Below, in pieces: positions 32,576 through 38,890 of a stretch of DNA of 42,334 nucleotides. The DNA lies in assembly GCA_902765595.1 (NCBI GenBank), contig CACXAQ010000026.1, forward strand, positions 1 to 42,334. The letters run 5' to 3'. Position 1 is the stretch's first letter, and each line of letters begins with the position of its first letter. The DNA comes from Oscillospiraceae bacterium (GTDB lineage: Bacteria > Bacillota > Clostridia > Oscillospirales > Oscillospiraceae). The notes beneath the pieces were generated by a model. It was given only the letters and a program-made list of their open reading frames with translations. It did no database searches and had not been told where the DNA came from. The position numbers and the translations under genes are program-made.

Positions 32576-33469
32576 ATGGATCTTCGCAGTCTTCGCTACT
32601 TTCTCGCCGCCGCACGTGAGGAGAACATGACGCGCGCGGCCGAGCAGCTGCATGTCACCCAGCCGACTCTCTCCCGCGCGATGCGCTCTCTGGAGGATGA
32701 GTTGGGCAAAAAGCTCTTCCTCCGCCACAGCTTCAACATTTCTCTGACCGAGGAAGGCGTCCTTTTACGTGATCGGGCGGAGGATCTGATCACGATGGCG
32801 GATAAAATTGAAAAAGAATTCCTCTCTCTGGACGATATCACCGGCGGCGAACTGTATTTTGGCCTGGCCGAATCCTATCAGATCCGCTATCTTGCCAGGG
32901 AACTGCGTGTATTGAAGGAACAGGTCCCCGGCCTGCAATACCACATCACCAGCGGCGACACCGAGCAGGTCACGGAAAGATTGGACAAAGGGCTGCTGGA
33001 TTTCGCGGTACTGTGTGAACAGCCCGACCCGAGAAAATACGATTCGATCCTTTTCCCGGAAGGAGATATCTGGGGGCTGGTCCTGCCCTCAAACGACCCG
33101 CTTGCGCAAAAAGGGGCGATCCGCGCGGAGGACCTCATCGGTCTGCCGCTCTTCACCTCGGAGCAGGGCTGGGACGGCGATATCAAAATCTGGGCCGGGG
33201 ATCGCTTCGGATCGCTGCATCTGGAAGGCTCCTTCCGCCTGGCGTACAACGCGTCCCTGTTTGTCCGGGAGGGGCTTGGTTACCAGCTTACCTTCCGGCA
33301 TCTGGTGGACACCTCGGCAGAGACCGGTCTGGTATTTCGGCCCCTTTCCCCCAAAGTCGAGGTGAAGCTATACCTGATCTGGAACAAGTATCAGGCCTTC
33401 ACGCCGATCGCAGAGCGCTTTCTTGCACAGGTGCGCTCTTCTTTCTCCGCGCAGCAAAGCGGAACATGA
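32576..33469 (+). CDS. LysR family transcriptional regulator
   Basis: Protein of 297 residues. N-terminal winged helix MDLRSLRYFLAAAREENMTR, AAEQLHVTQPTLSRAMRSLE and DELGKKLFLR, then a periplasmic-binding-like effector domain (LYFGLAESYQIRYLARELRV to VEVKLYLIWNKYQAFTPIAE). AAAGGGGG lies just before the ATG. By its divergent position it should control the operon at 29583-32456; the inducer is unknown, possibly a quinone or aromatic compound. Confidence 0.94.
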   Translation: MDLRSLRYFLAAAREENMTRAAEQLHVTQPTLSRAMRSLEDELGKKLFLRHSFNISLTEEGVLLRDRAEDLITMADKIEKEFLSLDDITGGELYFGLAESYQIRYLARELRVLKEQVPGLQYHITSGDTEQVTERLDKGLLDFAVLCEQPDPRKYDSILFPEGDIWGLVLPSNDPLAQKGAIRAEDLIGLPLFTSEQGWDGDIKIWAGDRFGSLHLEGSFRLAYNASLFVREGLGYQLTFRHLVDTSAETGLVFRPLSPKVEVKLYLIWNKYQAFTPIAERFLAQVRSSFSAQQSGT

Positions 33470-33521
33470 CGCTTAGTCTCCAACAGCGTCTATCCTGGAT
33501 AGCGAGTGGTTTTCATTACGC

Positions 33522-33562
33522 AATAAGAGAGACCCGGCCGCCGTGGCCGGATCTCCCTTATT
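33522..33562 (+). terminator. Terminator of the LysR gene
   Basis: AATAAG...GAGA..CGGCC pairs imperfectly with GGCCG..TCTC...CTTATT. T-rich sequence follows. Confidence 0.65.
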
Positions 33563-33592
33563 GTCTCATCTTTACACTTTAGATGCCGTCCC

Positions 33593-33708
33593 CAAATCGG
33601 AGCCCAGCAAAGCGGGTCCGATTTGGAGAAGGAAGAAGGACTCAACGGATATGCAGTTTTCGCGGCTCTTTCGCAAACCGCGGAAACGGAATGGAGTTGA
33701 GTCCTTCT
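33593..33708. repeat. Two-hairpin intergenic element
   Basis: CCAAATCGGA/TCCGATTTGG (33593-33627) and a longer-range AGAAGGACTCAAC/GTTGAGTCCTTCT (33634-33708) enclosing CCGCGG palindromes. No reading frame with a ribosome site. Confidence 0.6.
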
Positions 33709-33744
33709 GACGTGGAAAAGGTATTGCGTTTTGATAGAATTTCC

Positions 33745-33817
33745 CAGAGGGGGTGCAGCTGCCTGTTTAGGGGGGTGCATTTCATTTCAGGGGGGGTGCA
33801 AACGGCAAAGGGGGTGC
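33745..33817 (+). repeat. Four G-run repeats with GGGGGTGCA
   Basis: AGGGGGTGCA-like units end at 33756, 33779, 33800 and 33817, spaced about 17-23 bases. They lie just downstream of the restriction-modification operon and of the RHH gene. Role unknown; a G-rich strand structure or degenerate iterons are possibilities. Confidence 0.5.
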
Positions 33818-33825
33818 AAAATACG

Positions 33826-34014
33826 TCAATCTTGTTTTCTTTCTGTCGCGCGTTCCATCAACTTATCATAAGCGTCTATGTATTCTGTTAAGGCGCGTTC
33901 AATGGCAGTCGTTTTGGGCTGTCCGGAGCGTTCACAAAAGGTATTTAAGCGCTCATATACTTTCTGATCCATTCTTATTGTTACTGGACTGGAATCCTTC
34001 TTTGGACGAGCCAT
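33826..34014 (-). CDS. Ribbon-helix-helix protein
   Basis: Protein of 62 residues, MARPKKDSSPVTIRMDQKVY then ERLNTFCERSGQPKTTAIER and ALTEYIDAYDKLMERATERK. The PVTIRMD strand and two helices fit a CopG/Arc-type DNA-binding fold. GGAGGG lies 6 bases before the ATG at 34014, and the start is 2 bases after the specificity-subunit stop. Such proteins act as antitoxins or autoregulators; here it may be a controller of the restriction-modification operon. No toxin is adjacent. Confidence 0.78.
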   Translation of the reverse strand: MARPKKDSSPVTIRMDQKVYERLNTFCERSGQPKTTAIERALTEYIDAYDKLMERATERKQD

Positions 34015-34016
34015 CT

Positions 34017-35084
34017 TCACCCCTCCAATCTGTCACCATAAGGAAGAGCCTTTATATAGTTCTCCATGAACTGCCAGTCTGGATTGCCATCTGTATCAAC
34101 AGGAAGTTTAATGATAGTCTCCTTTATTCTATCCATGAGAAACGCTCTGCCATAGGAATACTTGTACTGCTCCCTTTGAAGCATTGCAACAACGAACAAG
34201 CCCGTGTATTTGTTTAACCATGAGTTTGCCCGAACAACAACCATGTGATCACCAGCTATAAACTCTTCATCCTGATAAAAGCACGTTGCAGTTGTATCGC
34301 CAATGGAAATTGCATTCCCTTCTTCAATCAGGTTTTCGGGCACTTCACTACGAACGGCCAACATCTCACAGCCATTGTTTTCACCAGTTCTTGTAACGTA
34401 TCGAATAGAACCCGCTTTCTCTGAAGACTCATTCAATTCATCCTTGTTAATTGCCTTTGCCTTATAAATGCTTGAAATCAGGTCGCCGAAAAAGAATTCC
34501 TTCCAATTGGTCAAATCTAATTCGTTTTTATTCTCAACCTTGTTTTTTGTGGTCAGTGGTTTATATCGAAGCGATTTAATATAGTCCTCCATGAACTGCC
34601 AGTCTGGAACAAAGCCATCATCCGAATATCGGCGGGAGTCATCTTTTAAGGCTGCCCCATCAGCATTACACTGGATTGGCAATTTTACCTCCGTGTCTCG
34701 TAAATGCGTCTTCCACTTACGGCCAAATGAATACTTTGGGCGCTCTTGAGAATAGATAGTCGCTAAGAAAGTGCCCACATATTCATTCAAATGCTCATTA
34801 TATCCCGCAACTATATCCGTAGTTCCGATGAAATCCACATCCATGTAGTTTGCAAATCCCACAGAGCCTTGACCATTGCAGATGAAAACAATGCAGTTCC
34901 CCTTGGTAATGAGAGATTCATCCCTCATGCAATGGATCATCACACCGTTATCATTTTTCTTAGCACCTACATAAAAGCACTCAGTTCCTTCATCAAGCAT
35001 CTGTTGATTAGCTTTACCGTTTTCCAAAACAGGGAAAAGCCTTGCCGTAATAAACGGCTTCCAATCCTTTATATCAAGCCTCAT
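34017..35084 (-). CDS. BcgI-like specificity subunit (type I/IIB S)
   Basis: Protein of 355 residues made of two half-repeats: LDIKDWKPFITARLFPVLEN to VPDWQFMEDYIKSLRYKP, and LDLTNWKEFFFGDLISSIYK to NPDWQFMENYIKALPYGDRL. Each half has one target-recognition domain, so the site is bipartite. Length is close to BcgI B (341 residues, from memory). The start overlaps the A-subunit stop by 11 bases, so the subunits are translationally coupled. AT-rich compared with the flanking chromosome. Confidence 0.82.
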   Translation of the reverse strand: MRLDIKDWKPFITARLFPVLENGKANQQMLDEGTECFYVGAKKNDNGVMIHCMRDESLITKGNCIVFICNGQGSVGFANYMDVDFIGTTDIVAGYNEHLNEYVGTFLATIYSQERPKYSFGRKWKTHLRDTEVKLPIQCNADGAALKDDSRRYSDDGFVPDWQFMEDYIKSLRYKPLTTKNKVENKNELDLTNWKEFFFGDLISSIYKAKAINKDELNESSEKAGSIRYVTRTGENNGCEMLAVRSEVPENLIEEGNAISIGDTTATCFYQDEEFIAGDHMVVVRANSWLNKYTGLFVVAMLQREQYKYSYGRAFLMDRIKETIIKLPVDTDGNPDWQFMENYIKALPYGDRLEG

Positions 35085-36996
35085 AAATCTTGCCCTCCTT
35101 CATCAGGTATGCAAGATAGTTATTCAATGTCTGCTGGAAATCAGCCTCAGACAGCTTACTATAATCGGTCTTCATGTATGCTTCGCAAAGCCACTCGTCA
35201 TCACCTGTGACGGCTTGCATAGCGGACAAACCGTCTTTGACCGTCTTGTTCCTGTATAAATCCAACCACTCTTCTTCAATCTGCTTCCAGATACTCTTAT
35301 TATCCTTGTCAAACTGCTCGATACGGCCGAGATTCTTTTTCTTCTTGTGACCATCGTCTTTATAATAGCCGAAGAAAGTCTTCGGAATAGTACCGTCAGC
35401 CATTCTATGCGGCCTGCCAAGCGTGAACATCATGCAACATGCATTCGTCGAAGAGCCAGGGTAAAACACTTCTGGAGGAAGTGTAAATACCGCATTAAGT
35501 GTATTCTCCTCCAAAAGAGCCGTTTTCATATCTGATATAAAATTGCTATTTCCGATGGCTGTAGCAACAGGAAGCAGAATGGCAACATTAACTTCCTTCT
35601 TTGGCTTGCCAGCATCCAAACGCTCCTTATTCATCTTCACCACAACGTCAGAGATATACTTCAAGAAGACCATGCCTTTTGTCGGATCTTCTTTCGCATC
35701 AGATTTCCAACCAGCCTTATAAGCGGCGGGAATTGTAATCGGCTTGGCGTTATAGGGAGGGTTCATCAGGATAATATCAGGGTCGGCCTGTCTGAAAAAC
35801 TGTTCGCTTTCAAACAAACTGGCGTGCTTGATATTGGAATTGCCGTCACCATGAATGAGCATATTTGTTGTGGACAGCCCGAAAGCCTTTTCCTCGATTT
35901 CAATGCCGTAAATATGCTCTTTTGCAACCTTTTCGCGCATTACCTGCTTTTCCGCCTCGGTAGCCCTCTGGCGGTTACAGTCAATCAGCTCCAGCACCAT
36001 TGCCTGTACAAGGAAGGAGCCAGAACCGCACGTTCCATCGAACACACGCTTTGTCCTATCAACGCCAGTAGCGCGACACATAAAGTTCGTAATATGGTCA
36101 GGTGTAAATGCTTGGTTCTTGTCAGCCTTTCCCGTGTACTTGTTAAAGGCAATAAAGAACAGGTTCAGGATATCCTGTCCCTCGGAACTGTCCTCGTTGA
36201 TATACCTGTAGATATTATTGACAATCTCATCCAGAACTTCGATCCAGTCCTTCAGAGCCAGCTTCTTGACCTTCTGATTGTTAATAACATTTCGCTGAAG
36301 TAATTCAATCTTCAGCGTCTTATTATCAGAACCATCAAGCAGATTGGAAAGCGTCTCTCCAATACTGCTGCGAATCAGGTTCGCAGACAATCCGCCCCAA
36401 TAATCCTTCAGTTTCTGTCTTGCCTCTGGCGTAATCATCGTGATACCCTGCTTTTTCAGCACGTCACGCAGATAAAGAAGGGTAGTGCCTACAAACTGGC
36501 TACGCAGCGTTTCATCAATATCCTTGCGGTGGAGCGTTTCATTCAGCGCATATGTATTCTTCAGAACAGCCTCACGGTTGTTCTGTCTATTTATCTCAAA
36601 CAGACTTACATAGTGCTCCATCGTATCAAGAACAGTCTCGTCTTTCAGCAGATGGTCATCGTCCATCTCTGATTTCCAGACCTTAATTCTGTCATTGTTC
36701 GTATTCGCCAGAATGCAGATGATCTTCTTTGAAAAATGAATCATCCGCTCTTCCAACAAATACTCCCGGAGTTGCTTTTCGTCAGCAACCGTAAACATCT
36801 GCTTTGTCTCGACAAGAACAACGACACCACTATGCTCAAACCGAATATCCAGCTTAAAATGCTCAGGCTCATATCCGATAGCCTGAACCAACTTTTCCTT
36901 TGAGCCTGCCGCTTGGACATAAGAATACTCGCCGCCCTCAATGTTTGAAGTCTTATACTCATTTCCAATTCGGTTGCACATCGATACTCTATCCAT
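35074..36996 (-). CDS. BcgI-like fused endonuclease/N6-adenine methyltransferase
   Basis: Protein of 640 residues. The N-terminal 150 residues have a PD-(D/E)xK nuclease pattern, HFKLDIRFEHSGVVVLVETKQ, followed by VADEKQLREYLLEERMIHFS. The rest is an N6 methylase with motif I VFDGTCGSGSFLVQAM, motif IV ILMNPPYNAKPI, and the type I-like region TPDHITNFMCRATGVDRTKR. This fused R-M architecture with a separate S subunit is that of type IIB BcgI, whose A subunit is of nearly the same length. Such enzymes cut on both sides of a bipartite site. GGAGGTG lies 6 bases before the ATG at 36996. The operon is AT-rich, suggesting transfer. Confidence 0.82.
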   Translation of the reverse strand: MDRVSMCNRIGNEYKTSNIEGGEYSYVQAAGSKEKLVQAIGYEPEHFKLDIRFEHSGVVVLVETKQMFTVADEKQLREYLLEERMIHFSKKIICILANTNNDRIKVWKSEMDDDHLLKDETVLDTMEHYVSLFEINRQNNREAVLKNTYALNETLHRKDIDETLRSQFVGTTLLYLRDVLKKQGITMITPEARQKLKDYWGGLSANLIRSSIGETLSNLLDGSDNKTLKIELLQRNVINNQKVKKLALKDWIEVLDEIVNNIYRYINEDSSEGQDILNLFFIAFNKYTGKADKNQAFTPDHITNFMCRATGVDRTKRVFDGTCGSGSFLVQAMVLELIDCNRQRATEAEKQVMREKVAKEHIYGIEIEEKAFGLSTTNMLIHGDGNSNIKHASLFESEQFFRQADPDIILMNPPYNAKPITIPAAYKAGWKSDAKEDPTKGMVFLKYISDVVVKMNKERLDAGKPKKEVNVAILLPVATAIGNSNFISDMKTALLEENTLNAVFTLPPEVFYPGSSTNACCMMFTLGRPHRMADGTIPKTFFGYYKDDGHKKKKNLGRIEQFDKDNKSIWKQIEEEWLDLYRNKTVKDGLSAMQAVTGDDEWLCEAYMKTDYSKLSEADFQQTLNNYLAYLMKEGKIYEA

Positions 36997-37059
36997 AATA
37001 AACACCTCCATCATTATGTATTTAATATACAATAATTATATTAAAAAAGCAATATTAAA

Positions 37060-37135
37060 CCTCAAATTGAACGATTTTCTCTCTGTGAGAACGATACCCC
37101 TCAAATTGAACAACACCCCTCTGTGAGAACGATTT
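37060..37135. repeat. Two 39-bp direct repeats upstream of the RM operon
   Basis: CCTCAAATTGAAC begins at 37060 and at 37099, and each is followed by CTCTGTGAGAACGAT after a variable middle. They lie 60-130 bases upstream of the A-subunit start and could be operators. Confidence 0.6.
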
Positions 37136-37177
37136 GTCCGGGAGAGGGGTGCCGGGAACAGCCGAAAAAGCAAAAAT

Positions 37178-37213
37178 GCCGCTGCGGAAATGGCTCCGCA
37201 GCGGCTGCTTTTT
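37178..37213. terminator. Terminator-like hairpin
   Basis: GCCGCTGCGGA pairs with TCCGCAGCGGC around AATGGC, followed by TGCTTTTT and preceded by AAAAAT. Confidence 0.65.
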
Positions 37214-37226
37214 GGATGGGCAGCGA

Positions 37227-37365
37227 AAAAGCCTTCCCCTTGAGGGGAAGGTGCCCCAGTTCGCAAACTGGGGCGGATGAGGTGTATCAGAATGTTTGCA
37301 AAAGCGTTTTGCATTTCCACCTCATCAGTCGCTGCGCAACAGCTTCCCCTCAAGGGGAAGCCTTT
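37227..37365. repeat. Inverted pair of REP-type palindromes
   Basis: CTTCCCCTTGAGGGGAAG occurs near 37231 and its relative AGCTTCCCCTCAAGGGGAAG near 37341, in opposite orientation, with GATGAGGTG/CACCTCATC inside each. Together they form a composite of about 140 bases. Confidence 0.7.
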
Positions 37366-37368
37366 CGA

Positions 37369-37387
37369 GCGGAGGGTGCAGGATTCG
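37369..37387 (-). repeat. 19-bp copy of the tRNA-Ser tail
   Basis: GCGGAGGGTGCAGGATTCG is identical to 37553-37571 inside the tRNA-Ser fragment. It may be a scar of another integration or excision event. Confidence 0.5.
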
Positions 37388-37439
37388 CCTGCATTTCTTT
37401 TCCGCCTGCGGGGGATGCGGAAAAGAAATAAAGGGATTC

Positions 37440-37482
37440 GCCAGTGTTTGCACTGGCTCATGCACAGGCCACCGGCCTGTGC
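37440..37482. repeat. Two further hairpins
   Basis: GCCAGTG...CACTGGC (37440-37457) and GCACAGGCC-ACC-GGCCTGTGC (37462-37482). Part of the hairpin cluster of 37178-37549. Confidence 0.6.
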
Positions 37483-37513
37483 GACTACACATTCGAATCC
37501 CGCACCTTTTTAT

Positions 37514-37549
37514 GAGAAAAGACGCCGGCAAAAGCCGACGTCTTTTCTC
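37514..37549 (-). terminator. Terminator behind the tRNA-Ser fragment
   Basis: GAGAAAAGACG pairs with CGTCTTTTCTC, with inner CGGC/GCCG. It lies one base past the CCA end of the tRNA fragment, as a native tRNA terminator would. Confidence 0.75.
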
Positions 37550-37550
37550 A

Positions 37551-37610
37551 TGGCGGAGGGTGCAGGATTCGAACCCGCGTGGACATCACTGCCCTAACGG
37601 TTTTCAAGAC
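37551..37610 (-). other. 3' half of a tRNA-Ser gene (probable attachment site)
   Basis: On the minus strand this reads from the anticodon loop GTCTTGAAAACCGTT (anticodon TGA) through a long variable arm, the T arm GCGGGTTCGAATCCTGC and the acceptor end ACCCTCCG plus CCA. The bases before it (GAAGTC and upstream) do not form the 5' half, and no GGAGGGT partner is nearby. A tRNA 3' end starting at the anticodon loop and keeping its terminator is what tyrosine-integrase elements leave at one end. The chromosome therefore lies to the left and the element to the right. Confidence 0.8.
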
Positions 37611-37920
37611 TTCTCCGCCGAATGGACTTTAGTAGAATTTGACCGAAAATAAGCCCTTGGTTTGGAAGCTCCAACAGTCCGGAAAAGCCGCTGATTTCAA
37701 GGGAATTATACCATCAAACCCGCATGGCTTCAAGGAAAATTCGAACTCCCGGTGGCAGGCTTGAAAATGGCCTCAAAAACGGGAAAATGGAGAGAATTTG
37801 GGAAGAAAAGAGAGAATTCAGGAGAGAACTCCAGCCCTTGTCACGCCAATGAAAACTAGCAGTCTCAAAAGAAAAAGGAGAGAGAACAGATACATCATCT
37901 TCTGCTGTTGGCAAGTTAAA
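37611..37920. other. Element-end non-coding region with repeated GAGAGAA
   Basis: No convincing gene. GAGAGAA occurs at 37790, 37810, 37822 and 37880, three of them within 40 bases, and could be integrase arm or excisionase sites. CCGGTGGCAGG and other short motifs are not recognised. Confidence 0.4.
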
Positions 37921-37936
37921 TGCAGAGGTGTATCAC

Positions 37937-38515
37937 ATGAATACAAGCAATCGTTACAGCGAACTTCTACAACAGTATCCCGAATATATGACCAAGGATC
38001 AGATGTATAAGGTGTGCCATATCAGCAAGAAAACCTGTCTGTTCTTATTGGAAAATGGTCTTGTTCCCTGCATTGACAGCGGTAAGAAAACACGCCGCTT
38101 CAAGATCGAAACAAATGCGGTTATCCACTATTTAGAGGATCGGGATTTGCGTCCCGAACTATACAAGCCGCCAGAGGGATTCTACAAAAAGAAACCGAGT
38201 GAACTTGACCGCGCATTAACAGAGATTGACTTGCGTATCATGCGCCAATTCTTTGAAGCAGCGTTAAAGCGTTATCCAGATGTCTTAACCACTAAGCAGA
38301 TTTCCAAGTTTACCGGCTACGGAGAATCCTCCGTTGTACGTTGGTGCAGTAAGCAACAGCTCAAGAACTTTTACATAAAGCGTCGCTTCTCCGTTCCAAA
38401 GGAATACCTCGTCGATTTCCTTGTAAGCTGGCACTTCATCGGTATTTCCGTTAAATCTGAAACCCACAGAAAGTTAAATAAACAAATACTCTTGCTTCTT
38501 AAATCGCATAATTGA
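37937..38515 (+). CDS. DNA-binding protein with two helix-turn-helix segments
   Basis: Protein of 192 residues. The first HTH is YMTKDQMYKVCHISKKTCLF with a following LENGLVPCIDSGKKTRRF wing, like excisionase/MerR-type HTH_17 domains. The second is VLTTKQISKFTGYGESSVVR followed by YIKRRFSVPKEYLVDFLV. GAGGTG lies 8 bases before the ATG at 37937. Its place right beside the attachment site suggests an excisionase or element regulator; this is inference. AT-rich relative to the chromosome. Confidence 0.72.
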   Translation: MNTSNRYSELLQQYPEYMTKDQMYKVCHISKKTCLFLLENGLVPCIDSGKKTRRFKIETNAVIHYLEDRDLRPELYKPPEGFYKKKPSELDRALTEIDLRIMRQFFEAALKRYPDVLTTKQISKFTGYGESSVVRWCSKQQLKNFYIKRRFSVPKEYLVDFLVSWHFIGISVKSETHRKLNKQILLLLKSHN

Positions 38516-38559
38516 AATTCATAAGCTCATTCTCTATGATTAAGGTGGAGGCGATAAAG

Positions 38560-38709
38560 ATGAAGAAACAAAGATACTATCTTTCTCTTAATTCAGAGGA
38601 AACGCGGCTTGTGCTGCGGAGCTTAATCCGCATGAAGAACAGGCTAACCGCGCAAGGCCGCTACACTGATTGTGTGGATGAGCTGATTTCCAAGATCACC
38701 TATGGATAA
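38560..38709 (+). CDS. 49-residue mobile-element protein
   Basis: MKKQRYYLSLNSEETRLVLR then SLIRMKNRLTAQGRYTDCVD and ELISKITYG. Very similar small proteins are recurrent cargo of clostridial conjugative elements, where they stand beside regulators; their role is unknown. GGTGGAGG lies 8 bases before the ATG. An upstream in-frame start at 38512 would overlap the HTH gene and lacks a site. Confidence 0.72.
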   Translation: MKKQRYYLSLNSEETRLVLRSLIRMKNRLTAQGRYTDCVDELISKITYG

Positions 38710-38737
38710 GCGTTAACAACATATTGACGCCTTTGGT

Positions 38738-38777
38738 ACGCCGCTTTCTAGCTCAAAGAAAGAGGCGTTACTTTTTT
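38738..38777 (+). terminator. Terminator after the small element gene
   Basis: ACGCC-GCTTTCT pairs with AGAAAG-AGGCGT, followed by TACTTTTTTAG. Confidence 0.65.
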
Positions 38778-38846
38778 AGTTTTTGAGCGACTTTTTGATT
38801 TGTTAAGGTAAATAGTTGGTTCATAGCTAGACAACCCAATTGAAAA

Positions 38847-38862
38847 GCGATACAATTATCGC
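38847..38862. promoter_or_regulatory. Inverted repeat upstream of the HEPN-STAND-S1 gene
   Basis: GCGATA-CAAT-TATCGC lies 28 bases before the start codon. It could be an operator keeping the gene silent. No confident -35/-10 pair was found. Confidence 0.4.
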
Positions 38863-38890
38863 ACGAGTTATATATAGAGAGGATATGACT

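Noticed and set aside
33490-33780. 96-codon minus-strand frame between LysR and the RHH gene
   Set aside because: It overlaps hairpins and the G-run repeats and has no start signal.
37277-37652. Plus-strand open frames across the tRNA-Ser fragment
   Set aside because: They translate the complement of the tRNA tail, a known source of false protein calls.
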